A DNA stretch of 64,000 bases from Planctomycetota bacterium (lineage in GTDB: Bacteria > Planctomycetota > B15-G4 > JADJEK01): contig JADJEK010000002.1 of assembly GCA_016709145.1 (NCBI GenBank), positions 1-64,000 of the forward strand, read 5' to 3'. Of this stretch, positions 25,593 to 33,928 are shown one piece after another. The notes beneath the pieces are model-generated. The model was given only the letters and a program-made list of their open reading frames with translations, was not told the DNA's origin and did not search any database. The position numbers and the translations under genes were made by a program. The stretch's first letter is position 1. Each line of letters opens with the position of its first letter.

Positions 25593-26135
25593 ATGTCGTC
25601 GAATCGTTGGTTCGTCGCGGCCGCGGCCGCCGTCGCCCTCTCGTCCGTCGTCTTCGCCTTGCAGCAGCCGGCCCGTCCGGGCGTCGTCGGCGCGACCACC
25701 TCGCTGGCCGTCGACGCCGAAACCGGCGGCAAGGTCGAGATCACCTACAAGACGCTGCCGTTCGGCGCGAAGACGTTCGAGAACGTCAAGGCCAGCCCGG
25801 ACATGGCCGCGCGTTGGGAGCAGATGCTGCCGCGCATGCTCGGCGCGAAGCTCCACAGCGACGCGGCGCTGAAGCTCGGCGACAAGGACGTGCCGGCCGG
25901 TGATTACGACGTGTCGTTCACGCTGGCCGGCGAAGCTGGCATCCAGCTCAAGCTGTTGCCGAAGGAAGGCGAGGCCCACGTGTTCGCCCTGCGCGCGAAC
26001 ACCGGCGCCCCGGCGACCAAGTTCCTGAACCTGAACCTGATGTCGACCGGCGGCGGCGAGTTCGCGCTGGCGATCGGCTACGGCACCGAGCAGTTCATCA
26101 TCGACGGCAAGGTCGCGCCGAAGACCGGCGGCTGA
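25593..26135 (+). CDS. Exported protein of unknown function, 180 aa
   Basis: A signal peptide (MSSNRWFVAAAAAVALSSVV, cleavage near residue 25) is followed by a small beta-rich domain. It has ITYKTLPFGAKTFENVK, the helix-like LGAKLHSDAALKLGDKDVPAG and a strand region ending GYGTEQFIIDGKV (each quoted as a part). The order DKDVPAGDYDVSF followed by a strand rich in L and K recalls DUF2911-type proteins, but I am not certain. AAGGAG with 6-nt spacing is the best ribosome binding site in the region, which suggests strong expression. A very strong hairpin follows. Confidence 0.75.
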   Translation: MSSNRWFVAAAAAVALSSVVFALQQPARPGVVGATTSLAVDAETGGKVEITYKTLPFGAKTFENVKASPDMAARWEQMLPRMLGAKLHSDAALKLGDKDVPAGDYDVSFTLAGEAGIQLKLLPKEGEAHVFALRANTGAPATKFLNLNLMSTGGGEFALAIGYGTEQFIIDGKVAPKTGG

Positions 26136-26163
26136 TCGAGCCGCGCTCGGCAGTCCTCGCGAT

Positions 26164-26201
26164 CACGGGGCCGCGCTCCTCTCGAGGAGCGCGGCCCCGT
26201 G
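26164..26201. terminator. Strong bidirectional terminator hairpin
   Basis: A 17-bp GC-rich perfect stem (left arm CACGGGGCCGCGCTCCT) with tetraloop CTCG lies between two convergent genes, 28 nt after one stop and 67 nt from the other. There is no long T-tract. Symmetry and position suggest it ends transcription from both sides. Confidence 0.8.
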
Positions 26202-26268
26202 TGTTGCGGGTGCGGCGCGTTTTGACGCGCGGATCGGAGCACGCATGCACCGGCCATGTCGTCCCCGT

Positions 26269-26985
26269 TCACAGGTCCGGCAAGCCGAACCGCGCGAGCA
26301 CGCCGCGCAAGGAGTCGATCGAGGTGGTCGCGGAGCTCTCGCCGTCGGCGTCGGGTTCGCGGCGCAGCCACAGCGCGGCGGCGCCGACCGAGCGCGCGCC
26401 TTCGTAGTCGTTCTCGATGTGGTCGCCGACGTGCAAGCAGTCCTCGATGGCGACGCCGAGGGCTCGCGCTGCTTTGCGGAAGATCGACGGATCCGGCTTC
26501 TCGACCTGCGCCAGGGCCGATGCGACGATCGCGTCGAAGTCGCCGTGGAAGCCGAGCTGCCCGAGCACGCTCGGCAGGTGCGGACCCCAGTTCGACACCA
26601 CCGCGATCGGGATCCTGGCGCCGCGCAGGCGCTTGATGACGGCGCGCGCCTCGGGGTACGCGCGGAAACTCGACTTGACGCGGAAGGCCGTCAGCAGCTC
26701 GTGCGTCAACGGCTCGAGCTCACCGTCGAAGCGCAAGTGCCCGGCGACCTCGGCCGCGTAGACGCGGAACCAGCCCTCCGTGTAGCGGAAGTGGCCATCG
26801 ATGCGCCGCGGCAGGCTGGCGTGCACGGCGCCCATGATCCGCGCGATCTCGTCCGGCGTGGCCCGCAAGCCATGGCGGCCGAACGCGGCCGCGTAGATCA
26901 GGTGCCGTTGGGGGTGCTCGTGGAACAAAGTTCCATGGGCATCGACCAGGAACGCCAACGGACGGCGTTCTCGTTCGTTGGGCAT
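26269..26985 (-). CDS. HAD-superfamily hydrolase, 238 aa
   Basis: Motif I is FLVDAHGTLF: the nucleophile Asp is present, but the second Asp of phosphatases (DxD) is His, closer to the D-x-Y-G-T version of haloacid-dehalogenase-type members. Motif II is IAVVSNWG, motif III lies around VEKPDPSIFRKA, and motif IV is HVGDHIENDYEGA. A helical cap occupies about residues 25-110. It probably hydrolyses a small phosphorylated or halogenated organic compound; the substrate is unknown. ATG 26985 fits the first strand. It converges on the preceding gene across a strong hairpin and is divergent from moxR. Confidence 0.88.
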   Translation of the reverse strand: MPNERERRPLAFLVDAHGTLFHEHPQRHLIYAAAFGRHGLRATPDEIARIMGAVHASLPRRIDGHFRYTEGWFRVYAAEVAGHLRFDGELEPLTHELLTAFRVKSSFRAYPEARAVIKRLRGARIPIAVVSNWGPHLPSVLGQLGFHGDFDAIVASALAQVEKPDPSIFRKAARALGVAIEDCLHVGDHIENDYEGARSVGAAALWLRREPDADGESSATTSIDSLRGVLARFGLPDL

Positions 26986-27168
26986 GCGCGCTCCGTCGCT
27001 CGGGCTCGAGGTGACGGAATCATGCCAGTTCGAGCGTCCTTGCGGTCGCGCGTCCCGAGTTCCAGGCCGATCGCGGGCTTGATCCCGGTCGCGCTTGCCC
27101 TTTGACTCACCGAGTTCGGGACCGCGCCCGATGCGCTCCCAGTCCGATCCGAGAAAGGTTCGCTCCGC

Positions 27169-28158
27169 ATGACGGTCGACGTCCAACTGATCCGTGATCG
27201 CGTTCTCGCCCAATCCGACGCACTGCACCGCCTGCGCGCCGAAGTCGGCAAGGTGCTGGTCGGGCAGACCGAGATGGTGTCGCGACTGCTGACGGCGCTG
27301 CTCGCGGGTGGGCACGTGTTGCTCGAAGGCGTCCCTGGTCTGGCCAAGACCACGACGATCAAGGCGCTGGCGCAGGCGATCGCCGTCGATTTCAAGCGCA
27401 TCCAGTTCACGCCCGACCTGCTGCCGGCCGACCTGGTCGGAACGCTGGTGTTCAATCCGCGCGAAGGGTCGTTCACGACGCGCAAGGGGCCGATCTTCTC
27501 GAGCTTCATCCTGGCCGACGAGATCAACCGCGCGCCGTCGAAGGTGCAGTCGGCGCTGCTCGAAGCCATGCAAGAACGCCAAGTCACGATCGGCGACGAG
27601 ACGTTCAAGCTCGACCCGCTGTTCCTGGTCATGGCGACGCAGAACCCGATCGAGCAGGAGGGCACGTATCCGCTGCCCGAGGCCCAGGTCGATCGCTTCA
27701 TGCTGAAGGTCAAGGTCGACTACCCGAAGCAGGACGAAGAACGCCGCGTCATCGACCTCGCGCTGCAAGGCGGCGGAGCGACGGTGCAGGCAGTGGTGCA
27801 ACCGGCCGACATCGCCGCGATGCGCGAGACGGTGCAACTGATCTACGTCGACGACAAGGTGAAGGACTACATCCTGAACCTCGTGCGAGCGACGCGCGCT
27901 CCGGCCGAGTTCGGTCTGAAGGACCTCGCTCCGCTGATCGAGTTCGGCGCGTCGCCGCGCGCGACGATCTTCCTCGCCCTCGGTGCGCGCGCCATCGCGT
28001 TCCTCGAAGGGCGCGGTTACGTGACGCCGCAGGACGTCAAGGACGTCGCGCACGACGTGCTGCGCCACCGCGTGCTGCTGTCGTACGAGGCCGAGGCCGA
28101 GAACGTCGACGCCGACGACGTGGTGTCGAAGATCCTCGGCGAAGTCCCGGTGCCGTGA
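27169..28158 (+). CDS. MoxR-family AAA+ ATPase, 329 aa
   Basis: Walker A is EGVPGLAKTT (residues 53-62). Walker B and its extension are ILADEINRAPSKVQSALLEAMQE, quoted as ADEINRAPSKVQSALLEAM. Sensor-1 is LVMATQNPIEQEGTYPLPEAQ and the arginine-finger helix contains DRFMLKV. MoxR ATPases act as chaperones that insert cofactors or activate VWA-domain partner proteins. Length is normal for the family. It is the first gene of a seven-gene run with DUF58, BatA, BatB/C, BatD and BatE-like proteins, so those VWA proteins are the expected clients. Confidence 0.95.
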   Translation: MTVDVQLIRDRVLAQSDALHRLRAEVGKVLVGQTEMVSRLLTALLAGGHVLLEGVPGLAKTTTIKALAQAIAVDFKRIQFTPDLLPADLVGTLVFNPREGSFTTRKGPIFSSFILADEINRAPSKVQSALLEAMQERQVTIGDETFKLDPLFLVMATQNPIEQEGTYPLPEAQVDRFMLKVKVDYPKQDEERRVIDLALQGGGATVQAVVQPADIAAMRETVQLIYVDDKVKDYILNLVRATRAPAEFGLKDLAPLIEFGASPRATIFLALGARAIAFLEGRGYVTPQDVKDVAHDVLRHRVLLSYEAEAENVDADDVVSKILGEVPVP

Positions 28159-28177
28159 GCGCGCGGAGCCGCCGAGC

Positions 28178-29062
28178 ATGGAACGCGTCGCCGTCGCCGA
28201 GTTGCTGAAGAAGGTCCGCCGCATCGAGATCGTCGCCCGCCGCATGGTCGACGATCTGTTCGGCGGCCAGTACCACTCCGTGTTCCGCGGTCGCGGCATG
28301 GAGTTCGACGAGGTGCGCGAGTACCAACCCGGCGACGACGTGCGCTCGATCGATTGGAACGTGACGGCGCGCAGCGGCACGGCGTTCGTCAAGCGCTACC
28401 GCGAAGAGCGCGAACTCACGGTGTTGTTCCTGGTCGACGTGTCGGCCTCGCAAGGCTTCGGCTCGAACGATCGCAGCAAGCTCGAGACCGCGGCCGAGGC
28501 CGCCGCGCTGCTCGCGGTGTCGGCGCTGAAGAACGGCGACAAGGTCGGCATGGCGTTGTTCGCGCACGACGTCGTCGAGTTCATGCCGCCGCGCAAGGGC
28601 AAGGGCGCGGTGCTGCGCCTGCTGCGCGAACTCGTCGGCGCGCAACTCGTGCAGCGCGAGACGCGGCTCGACGTCGCGCTCGAGTTCGCGCATCGCGTGC
28701 AGCGCCGCCGCGCCGTGGTGTTCCTGTTGACCGACTTCCTCGCCCCGCTGCCGGAGTCGTCGTTGCTCGTGGCCGCCAAGCGCCACGACCTGGTCGCGAT
28801 CGGTCTGCGCGATCCGCGCGAAGGCGAGTGGAGCGACGTCGGCCTCGTGCGCGTCGTCGATCCCGAGACCGGCGTCGAGCGCGAACTCGACCTCGGCCAT
28901 CGTGGCGTGCGTGCGTGGCTCGCGCAGCGCCGTACCGACCAGGTGGCGAAGCACGAGCTCGCGCTGAAGCGGGCCGGTGTCGACACCTTGATGCTGAGTA
29001 CGCACGAGCCCTGCATCACGAGTCTGCAGCGCTTCTTCCGCATGCGGGAGCGGCGCCGATGA
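28178..29062 (+). CDS. DUF58 domain protein, 294 aa
   Basis: The family signature lies at about residues 35-80: RGRGMEFDEVREYQPGDD, RSIDWNVTARSG and RYREERELTVLFLVDVSAS. The last part leads into a VWA-like fold with a partial metal site (D-x-S-x-S region). DUF58 proteins always accompany MoxR ATPases and are thought to be membrane-associated partners; this one has no transmembrane segment. The gene starts 19 nt after moxR and its stop overlaps the next start (ATGA). Confidence 0.93.
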   Translation: MERVAVAELLKKVRRIEIVARRMVDDLFGGQYHSVFRGRGMEFDEVREYQPGDDVRSIDWNVTARSGTAFVKRYREERELTVLFLVDVSASQGFGSNDRSKLETAAEAAALLAVSALKNGDKVGMALFAHDVVEFMPPRKGKGAVLRLLRELVGAQLVQRETRLDVALEFAHRVQRRRAVVFLLTDFLAPLPESSLLVAAKRHDLVAIGLRDPREGEWSDVGLVRVVDPETGVERELDLGHRGVRAWLAQRRTDQVAKHELALKRAGVDTLMLSTHEPCITSLQRFFRMRERRR

Positions 29063-30051
29063 AGCGCGCGTCGGTCCTCCTCGTGGCGGCGTTCTGTGCC
29101 TCGGCGTGTTCGCCTCGTGCGGACGTCGATTCGGACGCTGCGGACGACGTCCTGCGCGCGAGCGCGGCGAAGGGAGGCGTCGAGCTGGCGTTGACGCTGA
29201 CGCCGAAGCAGCCGCGCCTGTCCGACGAACCGCGACTCGAACTCGTGGTCACCGCGGACGAGGCGGTCACCGTGACCGCTCCGGCCACGTCGTCGACGCT
29301 CGGTGGCTTCGTCGTGCGCGCGTACGACGAATCGCCGGCGGTCGTCGCCGGTGGCCGCAAGATCACGACGTCGCGCTGGACGCTGGAGCCGCAGACGATC
29401 GGGCGCCACGTCATCGCGCCGTGGACGCTGTCGTACGCCGATCCGCGACCGCAGGCCGAGCACGCCGCGTTCACGCTCGACACGCCGGAACTCGTGGTCG
29501 AAGTGACGTCCGTGCTCGCGAACGAACCCGCGACGCTCGACGCGCTGCGCGGGCCCGGAGCGCCGTTGCCAGTCGTCGCGCGCATGCGTTGGGGGCCATG
29601 GATCGCGGCGGCGGGGGGCGTCGTCGCAGTGGCCGTGCTCGTGGCGCTGTGGATCCGCAATCGCCGTCGACGGGTCGAGGCGCCGATCGTGCGGACGCCG
29701 ACCGAGTTGGCCGCGGACGAGTTCCAGGCGCTCGCGCGTGCGGGCTTCCTCGCGCGCGGCGACCTCGCCGGGTTCTACGTCGAGTTGACGGCGGTGGTGC
29801 GGCGCTACATCGAACGCACGACGTCGATCCGCGCTCCCGAACAGACCACCGCCGAGTTCCTGCGCGCGATGCGCGGCCACCCCGCGTTCGACGCCGAGCA
29901 GCAGACCCGCTTGAAGGCGTTCCTCGAAGCCGCGGACCTGGTCAAGTTCGCCGCGGTGCGCCCTGGCCGCGACGCCGTCGGCGCGAGCTTCGCGCGCGGC
30001 CAGGAGTTCGTCGGACTCGCAGCGGCCGTCCCGTTGGAGGCCGCCGCATGA
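29059..30051 (+). CDS. Bat-operon lipoprotein with one membrane helix, 330 aa
   Basis: A lipobox CASAC at residues 13-17 predicts a lipoprotein. Residues 45-165 form a beta-sandwich domain resembling BatD-type Ig-like folds (DEPRLELVVTADEAVTV). A membrane helix follows at about 182-199 (WIAAAGGVVAVAVLVALWI) and the cytoplasmic part of about 130 residues is helical (DEFQALARAGFLARGDLAGFY). Such DUF4381-like proteins commonly sit between DUF58 and VWA genes in these operons. Both ends overlap neighbours by 4 bp. The exact role is unknown. Confidence 0.8.
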   Translation: MKRASVLLVAAFCASACSPRADVDSDAADDVLRASAAKGGVELALTLTPKQPRLSDEPRLELVVTADEAVTVTAPATSSTLGGFVVRAYDESPAVVAGGRKITTSRWTLEPQTIGRHVIAPWTLSYADPRPQAEHAAFTLDTPELVVEVTSVLANEPATLDALRGPGAPLPVVARMRWGPWIAAAGGVVAVAVLVALWIRNRRRRVEAPIVRTPTELAADEFQALARAGFLARGDLAGFYVELTAVVRRYIERTTSIRAPEQTTAEFLRAMRGHPAFDAEQQTRLKAFLEAADLVKFAAVRPGRDAVGASFARGQEFVGLAAAVPLEAAA

Positions 30052-31139
30052 GCCTGCGCGATTTCCGCTTCCAGGATCCCCTGTGGTTGCTCGCGCTGGT
30101 GCCGGTGCTGGCGGTGTTCGTGGGTATGCGCGTCCGCGCGCGCCGCGGCGGCTCCGCGCCGGCGCTGATCTACTCCAGTCGGCTGTTGTTCGATGCCGCG
30201 CCGCGCTCGATCGCGCAACGCATCAAGGCGATGTTGCCGTACGTCCAGGTGCTCGGCTGCGCGCTCGTGATCCTCGCATTGGCGCGACCGCAGCAAGGCC
30301 GCGCGGAGACGCGCATCACGCAGGACGCGATCGCGATCCAGATGGTCGTCGACCGCTCCGGCTCGATGGAAGCGCTCGACTTCGTCATCGACGGCGAACG
30401 CAGGAACCGCCTCGACATCGTCAAGCGCGTGTTCAAGCGCTTCGTGTTCGGCGACGGCGACCGCTTGAAGGGGCGACACGACGACCTGATCGGCCTGATC
30501 GTGTTCGGCGGCTATCCCGAGACGCGTTGCCCGTTGACGTTCGACCACGAGGCACTGGCCAAGATCGTCGACGACGTCGAAGTGCCGGGCGGCGATCCGG
30601 CGCTGCCGGAACAGCGGCTCGATCCCGAGTTCTTCAAGGAGGAACGCGCCACGGCGATCGGTGACGCGCTCGCGGTCGCGGTCGACCGACTCGCCGAGGT
30701 CGCCGCGCGTTCACGCATCGCGATCCTGTTGTCCGACGGCGATCAAACCGCGGGCACTCTGTCGCCGGAGCAGGCGGCGGCGGTCGCGAAGAAGGCGGGG
30801 ATCCGGGTCTACACGATCGCGATCGGCACGAACGGCTTGGCGCCGGTGCCGATCATCGACACGTTTGGCCGCCGTCGCATCGAGCAGTTCCCGGTGACGA
30901 TGAACGAAACCACGCTGCGCGAGATCGCTTCGGCGACCGACGGCAAGCATTTCACGGCGCAGGACACCGAGTCGCTGATCGACGTCTACGCGACCATCGA
31001 CGAACTCGAACGCACGCGCATCGAGCGCTCCGTGTTCACGCGCTACGACGATCGCGCGTGGTTCGTGCTCGTGCCGGGCGTGCTGCTGCTCGCACTTCAC
31101 GTGCTGCTCGTGACCACGCGATTCGCGGGGGTGCCATGA
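30048..31139 (+). CDS. batA: BatA-like VWA membrane protein, 363 aa
   Basis: Two N-terminal membrane helices (about 10-27 and 64-80) are followed by a VWA domain with an intact MIDAS: VDRSGSM at 101-107 (D102, S104, S106), later the threonine of ATAIGDAL and the aspartate of LLSDGDQT. A C-terminal helix (about 340-358) anchors the other end. BatA proteins belong to the aerotolerance operon first described in Bacteroides. Coupled start and stop codons (ATGA on both sides) tie it to its neighbours. Confidence 0.9.
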   Translation: MSLRDFRFQDPLWLLALVPVLAVFVGMRVRARRGGSAPALIYSSRLLFDAAPRSIAQRIKAMLPYVQVLGCALVILALARPQQGRAETRITQDAIAIQMVVDRSGSMEALDFVIDGERRNRLDIVKRVFKRFVFGDGDRLKGRHDDLIGLIVFGGYPETRCPLTFDHEALAKIVDDVEVPGGDPALPEQRLDPEFFKEERATAIGDALAVAVDRLAEVAARSRIAILLSDGDQTAGTLSPEQAAAVAKKAGIRVYTIAIGTNGLAPVPIIDTFGRRRIEQFPVTMNETTLREIASATDGKHFTAQDTESLIDVYATIDELERTRIERSVFTRYDDRAWFVLVPGVLLLALHVLLVTTRFAGVP

Positions 31140-33928
31140 ACGGCATCGAGTTCGCGCACCGCGAGGTCCTGCTCGGCGCGTGGGCGTTGCCGCTCGTGCT
31201 CGCGCTGGCGTGGTTCGCCGTGCGGCGTCAGCGACGTCTGCGCGCGCGCATCCTCGCCGCGCCGATGGCGGCGCGCCTGCTGCCGCCGTTTTCCGCTGCG
31301 GCGTACGTCACGCGCATGGCGTTGATCACGCTCGCGCTGGGCGCGTTCGTGGTCGCGGTCGCGCGGCCCCGCTTCGGCACCGACGTCGAACCCGTCGAAG
31401 AGACCGGCGCCGACCTCGTCGTGCTGCTCGACGTCTCGCGCTCGATGCTGTCCGAAGACGTGTTCCCGAACCGCCTCGAGCGCGCGAAGACGTACGTGCG
31501 CGACTTGATGCTGCGGCTGCGCGGTGACCGCATCGGCGTGGTCGCGTTCGCGGGGCGACCCGTGCTCGCGTGCCCGCTGACGTCGGACCACGCGTTCGTG
31601 AAGCTCGTGCTCGAGGACCTCGATCCGGACTTCGCGCCGCGCGGCGGCACCGCGATCGGTGACGCGATCCGGCTCGGCCTCGACTTGACCGACGACGTGC
31701 CCGAGCGCGACAAGGCCTTCATCGTGCTGACGGACGGCGAGGACCACGAGTCGTTCCCGCTCGAGGCGGCGCGACTCGCGGCGCAGCAGAAGGTGCAGAT
31801 CTTCACGATCGGCATCGGCGATCCGGTCGGCGGCGCGACGATCCCGGTCGGCGCGGCCGGCGGCGGCAAGCGACTCGAGTACCAAGGCGAGCTGGTGCGG
31901 TCGAAGCTCGACGAGTCCTTGTTGAAGGACATCGCCGTCGCGACCGGCGGCGCCTACGTGCCGGCGGGCACCGGCACCTACGATCTCGGTCAGATCTACG
32001 TCGATCATTTGGCCAAGCTGCGAGCCTCGACGCTCGCCGGAGAGCAACGCGTGCGGCTGAAGGAGCGCTACCAGTGGTTCGTCGGCCTCGGCCTCGCGCT
32101 GTACTTGGGCGCGCTGGCGATCCGTCCGACGCGCAGGCTCGCGCTCGCGCTGGTGCTGCTGATCGCGTTCGGCGCGGCGCCCGCAGCCGATGCTGGCTCG
32201 ACCGACCCCGAGGTCGTCGACGGCGGCGTCGCCGCGATCCATCGTGAAGGGCTCGACGAGCTCGCGGCCGGCCGCTTCGATCGCGCGGCCGAGCTGTTCC
32301 GCGAGGCTCGATTGCTCGCGCCCGGCGTGCCTCGCTTGCAGCTCGCGGCCGGATTCGCGGCGCGCGGCACGGGCGACCTCGACGCGGCCGAGTCCGCGTT
32401 CCGCGCGGCCGCGGGCGGCGCGGATGCCGCAGCCACGCGGCTCGCGTTCCAGTGCCTCGCCGATCTCGAGGTGCAACGCGCGAAGGAGAAGATCGGACCC
32501 GATCCGGAAGTGCTCGAAGGCGACGCGCGTTCCGAAGTCGAAGCCGCGATCGAGCGCGCCGCGGCGCATGCGCGCTCGGCGCTGCGCGTCGATCGCGACT
32601 CTGCCGATGCGCGCCACGACCTCGAGTTGTTGCGCTTGTGGCTCGCGCGCATGAAGGAAGCGTGGGCGCGGCGCGACGCGGCGAAGGCGCAGGAGGAAGC
32701 CGCGCGCAAGGACGTCGTGCAACTGTTCGCGGAGTTGATCGCGCAGCAACTCGCCGTGCGCGAAGTCGTCGAACCGCTGGTGGACGCCGCCGCGACGCCG
32801 CAGCGCGCGGACGCGGCGCGCGGCGCGGCGACGACGCAACGCGAGTCGCTGGCGACGCTCGACCTCGTGCGTGCGAAGTTCGACGAGGCCAAGCGACAAG
32901 CCGAAGCGGAGCCCGCCAGCGATGAGCGCGATCACGCGCTCGAGAACGCGAACGCGAACCTCGCCGGGGTCGCGGCCCTCGTCGCCGCCGTGGAAGCGTC
33001 GGCAAACGCGCTCGACGCGGACGAGGTCGGTCCGGCGCACGCGCAGGGCTTGGCGCTGCTCACGCAGTTGCACGGTGTGTTGTTCTCGATCGCGACGTTC
33101 GAACCGACGTTGAAGCACTTGGTGGAACGTCAGGACGGAGTGGTCGAGCGCGCGCGTGCGGCGACCGCGGCCGGGGTCGCCGACGCCGTGCGCGCCAGCG
33201 CGAACGCGGATCAACGCATCGTCGGCTTCGGCGCCGGCCTGCTGCCGATCAAGGCCGATCAGTACGTCGAACTGTTGGTGCAGCTCGAGCAGGAGCAAGC
33301 CGCGACACCGCCCGCGGCGGCGGGAGCGAACGCCCCTCCGGATCCGCGCGCGCAATTGATCGAGCGATTGCGTTCGCTGCGACCGGCGTTGGACAAGGCG
33401 AAGGAGAACGCGCCGAAGATCCCGCCGTTCGCGCAGTCGGTCGTCGCGAGCCTCGATGCCCGCACCGATGCCGACGCGCTGCGCGACGCCGAGGAGATCC
33501 AGCGCCTGTTGCGCGAGATCACCGACGCGTTGCCGAAGCCGCCCGACGACGAGAAGAAGCCGCCGCAGCAGGACGGCGAGAACGGCGAGAACGACTCGAA
33601 GGACGACGCGTCGGACGACGCGAACTCCGAATCGAAGCAAGACGACGATGCGGCGTCGGAGTCGAAGGACGCGAAGGACGCGAAGGACGACAAGGGCAAG
33701 CCGGAGCCGCAGCCGGAAGAGGACGGCGCCGAGCAGGATGCGAAGCAGGACGACGAGGCGAAGGCCGCGCAAGAAGCGCAGGACGCGAAGGACTCCGGCA
33801 AGCTCACCGACCGCGCGTTCAAGGAGCTGATGCAAAGAGCACTCGCGCGCGAGAAGGCCTACAAGGACAAGAAAGAGAAGTTGAAGCGAGCGCTCGCCGT
33901 CCCCGCCAAGGTGGAGAAGGACTGGTGA
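31136..33928 (+). CDS. BatB-BatC fusion: VWA plus TPR protein with acidic tail, 930 aa
   Basis: Residues 1-330 are BatB-like: two membrane helices, a VWA domain with MIDAS DVSRSM (D99, S101, S103), TAIGDAI and LTDGEDHESF, then a third helix near 325. After a second signal-like helix (LALALVLLIAFGAAPAADAG) comes a TPR region, about 360-520, as in BatC (AAELFREARLLAPGVPRLQLAAG in parts), and a long helical region. The last 130 residues are extremely acidic (D/E/K/S repeats such as DSKDDASDDANSESK) and end in a basic coiled segment. BatB and BatC are usually separate genes; here they are one reading frame without any sign of a frameshift. Confidence 0.88.
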   Translation: MNGIEFAHREVLLGAWALPLVLALAWFAVRRQRRLRARILAAPMAARLLPPFSAAAYVTRMALITLALGAFVVAVARPRFGTDVEPVEETGADLVVLLDVSRSMLSEDVFPNRLERAKTYVRDLMLRLRGDRIGVVAFAGRPVLACPLTSDHAFVKLVLEDLDPDFAPRGGTAIGDAIRLGLDLTDDVPERDKAFIVLTDGEDHESFPLEAARLAAQQKVQIFTIGIGDPVGGATIPVGAAGGGKRLEYQGELVRSKLDESLLKDIAVATGGAYVPAGTGTYDLGQIYVDHLAKLRASTLAGEQRVRLKERYQWFVGLGLALYLGALAIRPTRRLALALVLLIAFGAAPAADAGSTDPEVVDGGVAAIHREGLDELAAGRFDRAAELFREARLLAPGVPRLQLAAGFAARGTGDLDAAESAFRAAAGGADAAATRLAFQCLADLEVQRAKEKIGPDPEVLEGDARSEVEAAIERAAAHARSALRVDRDSADARHDLELLRLWLARMKEAWARRDAAKAQEEAARKDVVQLFAELIAQQLAVREVVEPLVDAAATPQRADAARGAATTQRESLATLDLVRAKFDEAKRQAEAEPASDERDHALENANANLAGVAALVAAVEASANALDADEVGPAHAQGLALLTQLHGVLFSIATFEPTLKHLVERQDGVVERARAATAAGVADAVRASANADQRIVGFGAGLLPIKADQYVELLVQLEQEQAATPPAAAGANAPPDPRAQLIERLRSLRPALDKAKENAPKIPPFAQSVVASLDARTDADALRDAEEIQRLLREITDALPKPPDDEKKPPQQDGENGENDSKDDASDDANSESKQDDDAASESKDAKDAKDDKGKPEPQPEEDGAEQDAKQDDEAKAAQEAQDAKDSGKLTDRAFKELMQRALAREKAYKDKKEKLKRALAVPAKVEKDW

